A program made the position numbers and the translations under genes. 54,891 bases of DNA from QYOJ01 sp043810345. GTDB taxonomy: Bacteria; Bacteroidota; Bacteroidia; Bacteroidales; FEN-979. Under the pieces are notes generated by a model. It had not been told where the DNA came from, searched no databases, and saw only the letters and a program-made list of their open reading frames with translations. Shown here in pieces: positions 8,823 to 17,349 of this stretch. The stretch's first letter is position 1, and every line of letters begins with the position of its first letter. The DNA is taken from NCBI GenBank assembly GCA_043810345.1, contig JBDROF010000050.1, positions 1 to 54,891 on the forward strand. The letters are read 5' to 3'.

Positions 8823-9848
8823 ATGATTTTTTTGCAAACGTTAGGTCAGATCCAAACAGATAAGCAGTTCAACAAACTGGCGATAAAAGCGTTCCGGGAT
8901 CAGCTTGTAAAGAACAGGATCTATGCAGCTTTCGTAAATGCACTTGGCCGAGATCATGCCAGCGAAACGCATTACTCCGGCATACCGTTTCTACCGGTCG
9001 AATTTTTCAGAACAAACCAAGTTTATGCCTGCACGCGGGAACCGGAGATCATCTTCCGGAGCAGTGGAACCAGCGGGATGCAGCGCAGTATCCATGAAGT
9101 GGCCGATGGATCACTTTACCGATCATCTCTCCTGGAAGCCTTCCGGCGATTTTACAGAGAACCCTCGCACTACCTGATCTGCGCCCTTACCCCCTCTCCT
9201 GAGGAGAATCCCAACTCCTCCCTGGCATATATGATCAATACCTGGATCAACGCCGGAGCGCAGCCAGGGAGTGGTTTCTACCTCAGTGAACCGGAACGGC
9301 TGGCGGAAATACTACAAAGCTCAGAGCTCAATAATCCAGGATCCAGTTCCCAACTCCCAACTGCCAGCTGCCAGCTGCCAACTGTTCTTCTCATCGGTCT
9401 CACCCACGCCCTCCTCGATTTTGCCGACCGGCACCCGATGCCATTACCCGGAGAGATCATCATGGAAACAGGAGGAATGAAAGGGCAACGAAAGGAGATG
9501 GTGCGGGAGGAGGTACATACAATCCTGAAAGATGCCTTCTCCGTGGAAAAGATTCATTCCGAATATGGCATGACAGAACTGCTTTCACAGGCTTACTCCC
9601 GGGGTGACGGAAGGTTTTATACCCCTCCCTGGATGAAGGTCCTGATCCGCGACCCCAACGACCCTCTGACCTTTCTCAGGAAAGGCAAAACGGGAGGGAT
9701 CAATATCATCGATCTGGCCAACTGGTATTCCTGTCCGTTCATCGCCAGCCAGGATCTCGGCCGGCTGCACGAAGACGGTTCGTTCGAAGTGCTGGGCCGG
9801 TTCGATCACAGCGATCTACGTGGGTGTAATCTTTTGCTGAACGATTAG
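8823..9848 (+). CDS. LuxE/PaaK-like acyl-protein synthetase
   Basis: The 341-aa protein resembles the LuxE acyl-protein synthetase family (adenylate-forming ANL superfamily). It has the phosphate-binding motif FRSSGTSG (about 78-85), METGGMKG (about 218) and SEYGMTEL (about 249), which correspond to adenylation motifs. LuxE-family proteins activate or transfer acyl groups as acyl-AMP or a thioester; the substrate here is unknown. No luxCD genes are near. A five-unit heptanucleotide repeat lies inside the gene at 9349-9383 and encodes SSSQLPTASCQLPT (residues about 175-188), probably a surface loop gained by repeat invasion. Confidence 0.78.
   Translation: MIFLQTLGQIQTDKQFNKLAIKAFRDQLVKNRIYAAFVNALGRDHASETHYSGIPFLPVEFFRTNQVYACTREPEIIFRSSGTSGMQRSIHEVADGSLYRSSLLEAFRRFYREPSHYLICALTPSPEENPNSSLAYMINTWINAGAQPGSGFYLSEPERLAEILQSSELNNPGSSSQLPTASCQLPTVLLIGLTHALLDFADRHPMPLPGEIIMETGGMKGQRKEMVREEVHTILKDAFSVEKIHSEYGMTELLSQAYSRGDGRFYTPPWMKVLIRDPNDPLTFLRKGKTGGINIIDLANWYSCPFIASQDLGRLHEDGSFEVLGRFDHSDLRGCNLLLND
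9349..9383 (+). repeat. Heptamer tandem repeat (CCCAACT/GCCAGCT) inside the LuxE-like gene
   Basis: Five 7-bp units run CCCAACT, CCCAACT, GCCAGCT, GCCAGCT, GCCAACT. The same unit (GCCAACT GCCAATT GCC) recurs at 26069-26085, touching the stop codon of the SafE-like gene. The array is 35 bp, not a multiple of three, yet the reading frame stays open through it. Confidence 0.8.
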
Positions 9849-9869
9849 GAAATAGGAAGAGGCATAAGG

Positions 9870-9895
9870 CACGTCCCACGTCTCACGTCTCACGT
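9870..9895 (+). repeat. ACGTCTC heptamer array, locus 1
   Basis: About four 7-bp units (ACGTCCC, ACGTCTC, ACGTCTC, ACGT). The TGA stop of the minus-strand SRAP gene (9883-9885) lies inside the array. Related arrays occur at 27697-27730 and 32156-32286. Confidence 0.8.
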
Positions 9896-10542
9896 TCAAA
9901 CGTTACCTCCTTCGTGTCATTCTTTGGCGAATTCACCAGATTCGAAACGGGATAAGCTTTCATCAACCCGGCTGGGTAAGGTTTCAATAGTCCCTGCAAC
10001 AACTCCTCGCTGGTATCATCCAGCCACCTTTTTTCGTTCTCCGGAAGGAGGATCACCGGCATCCGGTTATGGATGGGGGCAATCAGGTCATTGGGTGTGG
10101 TGGTGAGGATGGAGAAGGAGTGGATGATCTCTCCATCGCCACTGACCCACTTCTCCCAGATCCCGGCCATGGCAAAGGGGGCTCCGTCTTTCAGGACAAT
10201 GCGGTAAGGGGTTTTGGCGGCATTCTTTTTCCATTCGTAGAAGCCGTCGGCCGGAACCAGGCAACGCCTGCGACGGAACGCATTCTTAAACGAAGGTTTC
10301 CCGGTGATCGTTTCGGCTTTGGCGTTGATCAGCTTGTTTCCGATCGACGGATCTTTTGCCCAGAAGGGGATCAGCCCCCAGCGGAAGAACCGGAATTCGT
10401 CCGGATCATGGTTGCTGATAATGGCCAACTCCTGCGAGGGGGCACAGTTATAACGGGCTTTGTAAATGGCCGACCTGACCGAGACGCCAAAGCGCTCTTT
10501 GATCAGCTCATCTTCGATGGCAAAGGAGTAGCGTCCGCACAT
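9883..10542 (-). CDS. SOS response-associated peptidase family (SRAP/YedK, HMCES-like)
   Basis: From the ATG at 10542 the product is 219 aa and starts MCGRYSF. Cys2 becomes N-terminal after Met removal and is the residue that crosslinks abasic sites in single-stranded DNA in this family. Other SRAP landmarks are ARYNCAPSQ, RWGLIPFWAKD, INAKAET, CLVPADGFYEWKK with the conserved Glu, and IHNRMPVIL with the conserved His. The frame extends further upstream but the Cys2 rule fixes this start. The last residues and stop are encoded by the ACGTCTC repeat, so the C-terminal tail has been rewritten by it. No SOS box was recognised. Confidence 0.93.
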   Translation of the reverse strand: MCGRYSFAIEDELIKERFGVSVRSAIYKARYNCAPSQELAIISNHDPDEFRFFRWGLIPFWAKDPSIGNKLINAKAETITGKPSFKNAFRRRRCLVPADGFYEWKKNAAKTPYRIVLKDGAPFAMAGIWEKWVSGDGEIIHSFSILTTTPNDLIAPIHNRMPVILLPENEKRWLDDTSEELLQGLLKPYPAGLMKAYPVSNLVNSPKNDTKEVTFERET

Positions 10543-10581
10543 GGGGGATGATTTAATTTTCAATAAAGATAAAAAAATCGG

Positions 10582-10589
10582 TAGATTTG
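10582..10589 (+). promoter_or_regulatory. Candidate -7 element for the large membrane protein gene
   Basis: TAGATTTG matches TAnnTTTG. Transcription would begin near 10596, which favours the ATG at 10607 over an ATG at 10541. No clear TTTG is seen 19-21 bases upstream, so support is partial. Confidence 0.3.
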
Positions 10590-10606
10590 TCTGGAATTTC
10601 ATCAAA

Positions 10607-12703
10607 ATGCCCCCTGCCAGCCGTTCCAAAAAACGCCGTCGCTCCTCCTCTCGGGAAGATGGATTCTCGTTGCGAGGGATTGAAACCCTGTTTTCGAAAC
10701 AGTTACTTAGGGTGATCGGGATTCTCTTCCTGGGAGCCAGTTTATGGTTTGCAGCCAACTCCACCGACACAATCTTCAAAATAGCCAAAAACCTGGTCTC
10801 GCCGAACGAAATGATTACCCAGAAAAGCCCGGCATCTCAGGTGGTAGGAGAAGAGGCTACACCCCCGTTAAAGGTTTCTTCCAATCCGGTCACACTCCCC
10901 CTGGTACTGATTCTCAGCTCACTTCTGGTTGGGTGGCTGGGCCTTCAGTGGCTGACGAGATGGCGAAAGCGGGCTGAATTTCAGATCATCTCTGTGTTCC
11001 TGGTCTTCATCTCCCTGCTGGCCATTATACGTAATTATGGATGGCAGGTCGAACTCTATTTCTCCCTGCTGATCCTCGTGGCGGCCGGACTCTACTTTTT
11101 TGGCCGGCATATCAGCCATACAGGCACCCGCATTCATTTTCTCTTCACCTGGGGACTGGTTGCTCTCTGGTGGTTGCTAAAGATCATGATCAGCGGGCAA
11201 CGCGATCAGTTGACCTCCTTCTTTGTACTCTCCTCCCTGATCTTTCTCACCTATCATCTGATCTTGTTGTTTCAGGGATTTAGCGGCCACAGGGTGTTGA
11301 ACAGGTACATGGAGGTGGTTGCCATTGCGGCTAACCTTGGACTCTTTTTTCTATTGATGTCGCTTACCCTATTGAAATTTTACGGCAAGTTTCCCCTCTT
11401 TTTCTTTACCCTCTCGCTCACAGCAATATATGTTCTCTCACTTCTGGCGATGGAGTACTACCGGAAGCCCTTCCGGAAGGTACCCTACCTGGTCTCTACC
11501 CTGGTGCTGATCAGTCTCCTCCTCCCCCTTCTCTTCTGGAGAGATCAGTTGATCCTGCTGGCAGGAAGCCTCTCCATGCTTCTTCTGTTTTATTCCAGAC
11601 AAACCAAAGATCAACCATCCATTATCATAGCACTGGGGCTGGTGATTCTGATGGCCCTGGTCTTTATAAAAGATATGATTTTTGCCTATTTGCCAGCCGC
11701 GCTCATGGGAAGTTTGGCAGGGAATGCATCGCTGTTTTTCAAAGGACTGATCGCCAGTTTGTTTATCTCAGTGGTTGCCTTTATTGATCGCTGGCAACTC
11801 AAGGATCTGGATATCCGGTATTCACGCAAATGGTTCAGCCGGCGGAGGTACCGGATGTTGTTGAAGGGGGTGTTTCTTACAGGCCTCTATCTCGGCCTGC
11901 TATGGCTCTGGCAGTATAGCGCTTTTGCTATCGTTGGCTTCGAGGAGTCTGGACTGATCAGCTGGTTCTCGTTTCATTGCCTCTATTGTATCGTTGCCAT
12001 TCCCTGGCTGGCGGCCCAGCGATCCTCTTTCCTCCCTGTCGTCATTTTGGTATCTGTCATCACGACAATGACCTACCCTACGCTGCTTAGTTTAAAGAAT
12101 GTGGAACTGCTGGGTCTCTGCATACGGGGTGTCCCGACCGGCCTGACCGTCTTTCCGATGCACTACGTCCCAGCGGCACTGTTTCTGGTCTATATAGCGA
12201 TCGTATTGCAGTATGCAGGGAGGGCGTTTAAAGAGAATACCATGGCCAAACGGATCTTTCTCCTCTATGCTGTGGTGATGGTTCTCTACCTGCTGATATC
12301 GGAAATGGTTCTGACCGGTATCTTCATGCGGGCTGAGTCACAACTGGAAGGTACAGAGATCAGGAGTCAATTGCTGGGACTCCCCGCTACCCTGATCCTC
12401 TTTGCCGGAGGCTTACTTCTCCTGACATGGGGTTTCATCAGGCGAAAACGGTTCGGCCGGACCCTGGCCATGATCCTGTTATTTCTGGCCGCCTTCAAGT
12501 TGATCTATATTGATTTGAAAAGCTTCTCGTTACTCACGCGGGTCATCCTTCTCTTTGTTGCAGGCTCTTTTTTCATCGGAGTTTCGTTGGTTTATGCACG
12601 GGCCAGGAGAGCTGTCCGGAAAAAACGGTCATCCCCGAGTCGTTCCAGGAAACCCCGGTTTCCGCAACAAGAGCACACCCCGGATCAAGCTCTTGAACCA
12701 TGA
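10607..12703 (+). CDS. Large polytopic membrane protein of unknown function
   Basis: The product (about 698 aa from ATG 10607) starts with a basic Arg/Lys/Ser stretch (RSKKRRRSSS). It then has roughly 16-18 hydrophobic segments spread over almost its whole length and ends in another very basic tail (RARRAVRKKRSSPSRSRK). I do not recognise a family and see no catalytic or transport motif. The first TM is near residues 34-50, followed by a soluble loop of about 50 residues and then closely packed helices. Its stop overlaps the acylphosphatase ATG by 4 bp, so the two are coupled. An ATG at 10541 would overlap the divergent SRAP start and is less likely. Confidence 0.75.
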   Translation: MPPASRSKKRRRSSSREDGFSLRGIETLFSKQLLRVIGILFLGASLWFAANSTDTIFKIAKNLVSPNEMITQKSPASQVVGEEATPPLKVSSNPVTLPLVLILSSLLVGWLGLQWLTRWRKRAEFQIISVFLVFISLLAIIRNYGWQVELYFSLLILVAAGLYFFGRHISHTGTRIHFLFTWGLVALWWLLKIMISGQRDQLTSFFVLSSLIFLTYHLILLFQGFSGHRVLNRYMEVVAIAANLGLFFLLMSLTLLKFYGKFPLFFFTLSLTAIYVLSLLAMEYYRKPFRKVPYLVSTLVLISLLLPLLFWRDQLILLAGSLSMLLLFYSRQTKDQPSIIIALGLVILMALVFIKDMIFAYLPAALMGSLAGNASLFFKGLIASLFISVVAFIDRWQLKDLDIRYSRKWFSRRRYRMLLKGVFLTGLYLGLLWLWQYSAFAIVGFEESGLISWFSFHCLYCIVAIPWLAAQRSSFLPVVILVSVITTMTYPTLLSLKNVELLGLCIRGVPTGLTVFPMHYVPAALFLVYIAIVLQYAGRAFKENTMAKRIFLLYAVVMVLYLLISEMVLTGIFMRAESQLEGTEIRSQLLGLPATLILFAGGLLLLTWGFIRRKRFGRTLAMILLFLAAFKLIYIDLKSFSLLTRVILLFVAGSFFIGVSLVYARARRAVRKKRSSPSRSRKPRFPQQEHTPDQALEP

Positions 12704-12996
12704 AACATTTGAACATCACTGTCAGAGGACGAGTGCAACGGATTGGGTTCCGTTTTTACACGATGGAAGCCGCTTACAAACATGGGGTGTGTGGATTGGT
12801 GATGAACCAGGATGATGGCTCTGTTTATATTGAAGCGGAAGGAGAGGGAAAGGCGGTTGAGAATTTCCTGCAATGGTGCCATACCGGCCCGCTCGGAGCC
12901 CGGGTAGATGCGGTGGAGGTCACTGAAGGCCCTGTGAAAGGATATACCTCCTTCGACATCAGGAGCCGGGCAAAATGGCTGAATACCGATGAGTAA
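12700..12996 (+). CDS. acyP: Acylphosphatase
   Basis: The 98-aa protein has the complete small alpha/beta acylphosphatase pattern: VRGRVQRIGFRFYT, where the Arg-containing loop binds phosphate, then GVCGLVMNQDDGSV carrying the catalytic Asn. It hydrolyses carboxyl-phosphate bonds of acyl phosphates in the cytosol. Length is normal (about 90-100). It overlaps the preceding membrane protein by 4 bp. Downstream it converges on rsmI with a 25-bp gap and no obvious terminator hairpin. Confidence 0.93.
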   Translation: MKHLNITVRGRVQRIGFRFYTMEAAYKHGVCGLVMNQDDGSVYIEAEGEGKAVENFLQWCHTGPLGARVDAVEVTEGPVKGYTSFDIRSRAKWLNTDE

Positions 12997-13021
12997 ATCC
13001 CGGATCGGATCTTCTGAAACA

Positions 13022-13702
13022 TCAGCGGGCGCCCTCTACAATCAATACTACTTCTCCTTTCACCTCCTGGCCGGAGAAGTGTTCCGACAGTTCCTGTAAG
13101 GACCCCCGCACATTCTCTTCATACAATTTCGTCAGCTCCCTGGAAACCGAAGCCTGCCTGTCGGGTCCAACATTTTCGATCAATTGAGCAATTAATTTAC
13201 TCAATCTATGGGGAGATTCATAAAAGATCAGCGTATAGTGGAGCGTGGATAGCTCTTTCAGTTTGCTTTGCCGCCCCTTCTTATGAGGCAGAAATCCAAC
13301 AAACAGGAAACTGTCGCAAGGAATTCCTGAATTTACCAGTGCCGGGATAAAGGCGGTAGGCCCAGGCAGGGTCTCCACCTCTAGATTTTCCCGAAGGCAG
13401 GCTCGCACGAGCAGGAAGCCGGGATCGGAAATGGCCGGGGTTCCGGCATTACTGACCAACGCTGCCACCTCTCCCGATTTCAGCCGGTTGATTATAGAAG
13501 CAAGGGCCTTGTGTTCATTGAACTGGTGATGAGAAACCAGTTTGTTACAGATATCAAAATGTTTCAGAAGGATTCCGGTCTTCCGGGTATCCTCCGAGAG
13601 GATGAAGTCCACCTTTTTCAATATCCGGATGGCCCGCAGGGTCATGTCCTCCAGGTTCCCCACCGGTGTTGGTACCAGGTAGAGTGATGGTTTGCGGGTC
13701 AT
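13022..13702 (-). CDS. rsmI: 16S rRNA (cytidine1402-2'-O)-methyltransferase RsmI
   Basis: From ATG 13702 the product is 226 aa. RsmI/tetrapyrrole-methylase signatures are LYLVPTPVGNLEDMTLRAI, LSEDTRKTG, ALVSNAGTPAISDPG, LPGPTAFIPALVNSG and FVGFLPHKKGR. It 2'-O-methylates C1402 in the ribosomal decoding centre using SAM. It lacks the extra C-terminal region of the longer (about 286 aa) E. coli enzyme. The ATG overlaps the stop of the response regulator by 4 bp, so it is the third gene of a histidine kinase-regulator operon. An upstream extension of 62 residues overlapping the regulator was rejected. Confidence 0.93.
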   Translation of the reverse strand: MTRKPSLYLVPTPVGNLEDMTLRAIRILKKVDFILSEDTRKTGILLKHFDICNKLVSHHQFNEHKALASIINRLKSGEVAALVSNAGTPAISDPGFLLVRACLRENLEVETLPGPTAFIPALVNSGIPCDSFLFVGFLPHKKGRQSKLKELSTLHYTLIFYESPHRLSKLIAQLIENVGPDRQASVSRELTKLYEENVRGSLQELSEHFSGQEVKGEVVLIVEGAR

Positions 13703-14400
13703 GTTTTGGTTACCAGTTTGAATCCGACACCATGAACGTTGATCAGTCCGACAGTGGGGTCTAGTTTCAGGTATTTCCTGAGTTTTACAATGTAGACATC
13801 CATGCTCCGGGCATTGAAGTAACTGTCGTTGTTCCAGATCTCGGTCAGCGCTTCGTTGCGCGTCAGCACATCGTTCACGTGCAGGCACAGCAGACGAAGA
13901 AGTCCGGTCTCTTTCGAGGTCAGTTTTTGCTCTTGTTCCCCAATGATCAGCGTTTGGCGGTGCACATCAAAGGTGTATTTACCAATGGTGAAGATCGCCT
14001 CCTCGCAGGGTTGCTTGCGATTGTCATCTAGCCTTCTCAGGATGGCTTGCATCCGGAGCAATAGCTCTTCCATGCTGAACGGTTTGGTGAGATAATCATC
14101 ACCTCCCAGTTCAAATCCCTTGAGTTTGTCCTCCTGCATCGATTTTGCTGTCAGAAAGAGAATGGGTGTTTTTTTATCCCGTACCCGGATCTCTTTGGCT
14201 ACGGCAAAACCATCCTTTACCGGCATCATGATATCCAGGATGCAAAAATCGATCTCCTGGTTTGTAAAAGCATCGGTAGCTTCCTGACCGTTCAAGCAAA
14301 GAGTAGTGTGATACCCTTTGGCATCCAGGTAGTTTTTCAGAAGATTCCCGAGATTCCGGTCATCCTCGGCAAGCAGTATATGAATCGGTTTTTCCCCCAT
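13699..14400 (-). CDS. OmpR-family response regulator (RprY-like)
   Basis: The 233-aa protein has an N-terminal receiver domain (acidic pair AEDD near 11-14, phospho-acceptor Asp in CILDIMMP near 54, Thr in LFLTAKS, Lys in LTKPFS near 106) and a C-terminal winged-helix DNA-binding domain ending GVGFKLV. It regulates transcription when phosphorylated by the kinase encoded 5 bp upstream. Sequence style and pairing resemble Bacteroides RprXY. The stop overlaps rsmI by 4 bp. Confidence 0.92.
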   Translation of the reverse strand: MGEKPIHILLAEDDRNLGNLLKNYLDAKGYHTTLCLNGQEATDAFTNQEIDFCILDIMMPVKDGFAVAKEIRVRDKKTPILFLTAKSMQEDKLKGFELGGDDYLTKPFSMEELLLRMQAILRRLDDNRKQPCEEAIFTIGKYTFDVHRQTLIIGEQEQKLTSKETGLLRLLCLHVNDVLTRNEALTEIWNNDSYFNARSMDVYIVKLRKYLKLDPTVGLINVHGVGFKLVTKT

Positions 14401-14405
14401 AGCTC

Positions 14406-15692
14406 CTAATCGGGTATTTCATAAGGCAGATAGATCTTAAACAAGGTACCTTTGTTCATTTCACTGTCGACCGAGATCTTCCCATGATGTTCTCCCACGA
14501 TGACTTTCACGTAACTGAGGCCCAGGCCGAATCCCCTAACATTGTGAATATTCCCGGTGGGGATACGGTAGAGTTTGTCAAAAACCTTCTTCTGCTCATG
14601 TTTACTGATCCCTGTTCCGTTGTCCTGAATGGATAACGTAATTCCCTGACCACTATTTTCTGTTCGGATCCTGATCTCCGGTCTCCGGGGAGTATATTTC
14701 GTGGCATTATCGAGGAGATTATAGACCAGATTGGTCAGGTGCATTCTATCCCCTTCCAGATGGAAGGGATTTGCTTGCAGGCAGGTATGGATATCACCGT
14801 CTTTGATCTCCACCTGGATCCGGATGTTCTTAATGACTTCCTGTATAACGGTATGCAGATCGACCATCTCCCGGTGTATCTTCAGCTCACCTTTCTCCAG
14901 TACAGCGGCTTGCAGGATCCGTTCAGAGAGAATCGAGAGCCGGGTGTTCTCTTCCCTGATCATCCCGATGTAGTTGTCGTAGAATGCTTCGGATTTGGGC
15001 AGCTCTTTATCGCCCAGTGCCTCACAGGCAAGGGAGATGGTGGAAATCGGCGTCTTGAACTCGTGGGTCATGTTGTTGATGAAGTCGCTCTTCATATCCG
15101 AATCCTTTTTCTGGCGGATCAGGATGGTGATGGTGTAGGAGAAGGTATAGACGATCACCACGATCAGGACTATGGAGATCAGCAACATCCCCCACAACTC
15201 CGTCAGCAGGAACTGCCGTTCATGCGGAAAGTAGATGAGCAGGTACTCCGGGGTAGAGAACATGTCGAAAGAGAACAATGGGTATGCATATCCGATCTGG
15301 ATCAGCTGTTTCCGGTAATCGCTTGATTTCTCCATGATGAAAAGATCCTGCTCCGGTTTATAGATCCCGAATTGGTAACGGGTGTCCACACCACGAATAT
15401 TCAGCTCAAGGGAAATCAGCGAGTCCATTTCATAAGAAGTGATGAAAAGGGAATAGTCGAGGTGCTTATTGAAACTCAGCATGCCCGGGAACGGGTTGAT
15501 CTCGGCAGCTCTTCGTTTTTCCAATCGCTCCAGTTTATAGACCACCTTGGCCATCGCCTCGTTGACACTCCGCCTGAAACTGGCCTCTTTCACCGAAGAG
15601 GCACTGCGGATCCAGTAAAGCTGGACCCCTAGCAACCCGATCAGGGCGATCGTCATGATGATGATGATCCCTATAAGTGCTTTCCGATTCAT
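14406..15692 (-). CDS. Membrane sensor histidine kinase (RprX-like)
   Basis: The 428-aa kinase has TM1 at about 7-26, an extracytoplasmic sensor region of about 140 residues and TM2 near 168-190. HisKA follows with the H-box MTHEFKTPIS (near 210), then HATPase_c with the N-box NLVYNLLDNATKY, the G1 box DNGTGIS and the G2 box GFGLGLSYV. It autophosphorylates the His and passes phosphate to the OmpR-type regulator 5 bp downstream. The signal is unknown. The region upstream (15693-15931) holds the operon's promoter and a REP-like palindrome. Confidence 0.93.
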   Translation of the reverse strand: MNRKALIGIIIIMTIALIGLLGVQLYWIRSASSVKEASFRRSVNEAMAKVVYKLERLEKRRAAEINPFPGMLSFNKHLDYSLFITSYEMDSLISLELNIRGVDTRYQFGIYKPEQDLFIMEKSSDYRKQLIQIGYAYPLFSFDMFSTPEYLLIYFPHERQFLLTELWGMLLISIVLIVVIVYTFSYTITILIRQKKDSDMKSDFINNMTHEFKTPISTISLACEALGDKELPKSEAFYDNYIGMIREENTRLSILSERILQAAVLEKGELKIHREMVDLHTVIQEVIKNIRIQVEIKDGDIHTCLQANPFHLEGDRMHLTNLVYNLLDNATKYTPRRPEIRIRTENSGQGITLSIQDNGTGISKHEQKKVFDKLYRIPTGNIHNVRGFGLGLSYVKVIVGEHHGKISVDSEMNKGTLFKIYLPYEIPD

Positions 15693-15844
15693 AGTTACAA
15701 ATGTAAAGGAATTTATGAAACGGCCTTTTTAACATTTTTTAACGATTCTTAATATTCGTTAACACTTATCCCGGTCATACTGAACTATTTTTGTGCTCGG
15801 GCAAATACTCTTTTTCATCTGAATTTGTTTATTTTTTGTTTCAT

Positions 15845-15872
15845 GTAGAGCCGCAATTAATTGCGGCTCTAC
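15845..15872. repeat. Perfect 28-bp palindrome (REP-like), GTAG...CTAC
   Basis: The left half GTAGAGCCGCAATT is followed by its exact reverse complement with no spacer. It lies between the divergent kinase operon and pgi. A second 28-bp palindrome with the same GTAG/CTAC ends is at 27841. REP elements mobilised by RAYT (Y1 tyrosine) transposases characteristically begin with GTAG. No RAYT gene is in the window. Confidence 0.75.
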
Positions 15873-15879
15873 TATGTTG

Positions 15880-15905
15880 TCATTCCGAGCATAGCGAGGA
15901 ATCTC
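15880..15905. repeat. Imperfect hairpin repeat (ATTCC...GGAAT)
   Basis: Just after the palindrome, TCATTCCGAGC ATA GCGAGGAATCT can fold with a 5-bp ATTCC/GGAAT stem, tandem G-A mismatches and a GC closing pair. The sequence resembles short intergenic repeats seen in many bacterial genomes. It ends about 27 bases before the pgi start, so it may lie in the pgi leader. Confidence 0.4.
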
Positions 15906-15931
15906 CTATCTTTACCCCCTAATTCCATCAT

Positions 15932-17245
15932 ATGCACATCTCAATCGATATCAACCAGGCCATCCCTTTTCTCCCCGAAGGCTCCCTGGAGCGCATTCGG
16001 CCTGAGGTTGATAAAGCGTGGGAAACCTTGATGACCGGTTCGGGGGCAGGCAATGATTTTCTGGGTTGGGTCAGGTTACCCTCCCTAACCGATCCGGGAT
16101 TACTTAACAGGATTCGCGAACATGCTGCAAAGATCCGGGAGATCGCAGAGGTATTTGTGGTCATCGGCATCGGGGGTTCTTACCTGGGTGCCCGGGCGGT
16201 AATCGACGCCCTCTCTCCTTCATTTCCTGCTCTGATGAAATCGAGGGAAACCCCATTGATCCTTTATGCCGGTGAAAATTTGAGCGAGGACTACCATTCC
16301 GATCTGCTTGATGTACTGGATCACTACTCTTGCGGAGTGGCTGTGATATCCAAATCGGGAACCACCACTGAGCCTGCCGTTGCTTTCCGCCTGATCAAGC
16401 AAAAGCTGGAGAGCAGGTATGGCAGGGAAGGGGCACGGAAACGGATCACCGCCATTACGGATGCCTCCCACGGGGCTTTGAAAAAGATTGCGGATATAGA
16501 AGGGTATGAAACCTACGTCATCCCCGATGATGTGGGTGGACGTTATTCGGTGCTTACCCCTGTAGGGTTGCTCCCCATGGCGGTGGCAGGACTGGATATC
16601 GAAAAACTGGTTGATGGAGCTGCAGAGATGGAACGGGTTGCCTGTAAATCACCGGATTTCTCATTGAATCCTGCAACACACTATGCGGCTTTTCGCAATC
16701 TTCTTTACCGGAATGGGAAACAGATAGAGATCATGGTCACCTACCAGCCCCAACTGGTGATGCTTACTGAATGGTGGAAGCAGCTATATGGAGAAAGTGA
16801 AGGGAAGGAGGGAAAAGGGATCTTCCCGGCCGGAGTAACCTATACTACCGATCTCCACTCGATGGGGCAGTTCATCCAGGATGGAGCACGCCACCTCTTC
16901 GAAACCGTTCTGTCGGTGGAGCGACCCAACAGGGAGCTCCGTGTGCCGGATGACCCCGAAGACAAGGATGGTCTCAATTTTCTGGCCGGAAAAAGCCTTT
17001 CGGAGGTCAATCACCAGGCCGAAGCAGGAACCAGGCTGGCTCATGTCGGTGGGGACGTTCCCAACATCCGGCTCTCCATTCCCAGTCTGGATGCCTATCA
17101 TCTTGGACAGCTCCTCTACTTCTACGAGTTTGCCTGTGGGGTGAGTGGCTATACCCTTGGCGTCAATCCATTTGACCAACCGGGTGTGGAGACCTATAAA
17201 CGAAAGATGTTTGAGCTGTTGGGGAAGCCGGGATACATAGGATAG
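15932..17245 (+). CDS. pgi: Glucose-6-phosphate isomerase
   Basis: The 437-aa enzyme (short, roughly 430-450 aa type) interconverts glucose-6-P and fructose-6-P in glycolysis. Landmarks include the sugar-phosphate (SIS) segments VVIGIGGSYLGARA and VAVISKSGTTTEPAVAF, the PGI signature region DVGGRYSVLTPVG, and the C-terminal LGVNPFDQPGVETYK with the conserved Lys. The start is the ATG at 15932 after a leader containing the palindromic repeats. It converges on purN, with a short repeat array between. Confidence 0.95.
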   Translation: MHISIDINQAIPFLPEGSLERIRPEVDKAWETLMTGSGAGNDFLGWVRLPSLTDPGLLNRIREHAAKIREIAEVFVVIGIGGSYLGARAVIDALSPSFPALMKSRETPLILYAGENLSEDYHSDLLDVLDHYSCGVAVISKSGTTTEPAVAFRLIKQKLESRYGREGARKRITAITDASHGALKKIADIEGYETYVIPDDVGGRYSVLTPVGLLPMAVAGLDIEKLVDGAAEMERVACKSPDFSLNPATHYAAFRNLLYRNGKQIEIMVTYQPQLVMLTEWWKQLYGESEGKEGKGIFPAGVTYTTDLHSMGQFIQDGARHLFETVLSVERPNRELRVPDDPEDKDGLNFLAGKSLSEVNHQAEAGTRLAHVGGDVPNIRLSIPSLDAYHLGQLLYFYEFACGVSGYTLGVNPFDQPGVETYKRKMFELLGKPGYIG

Positions 17246-17289
17246 GGACGAAGGACGAAGATTTAAGACTTGATTTCGAATTTCAAATC

Positions 17290-17346
17290 ATGCGCAATGA
17301 TGGCAATGATGGCAATGATGGCAATGATGCGCAATGATGCGCAATT
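17290..17346 (-). repeat. GGCAATGAT 9/10-bp array, locus 1
   Basis: Six units mix 9-bp GGCAATGAT and 10-bp GCGCAATGAT, ending 3 bases before the purN stop. It is the reverse complement of the ATTGCCATC units at 45149-45304 and is related to the in-gene units at 49791-49950. Confidence 0.8.
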
Positions 17347-17349
17347 ACC

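Noticed and set aside
9883..10788. 301-aa version of the SRAP protein
   Set aside because: SRAP activity needs Cys at position 2, which fixes the start at 10542.
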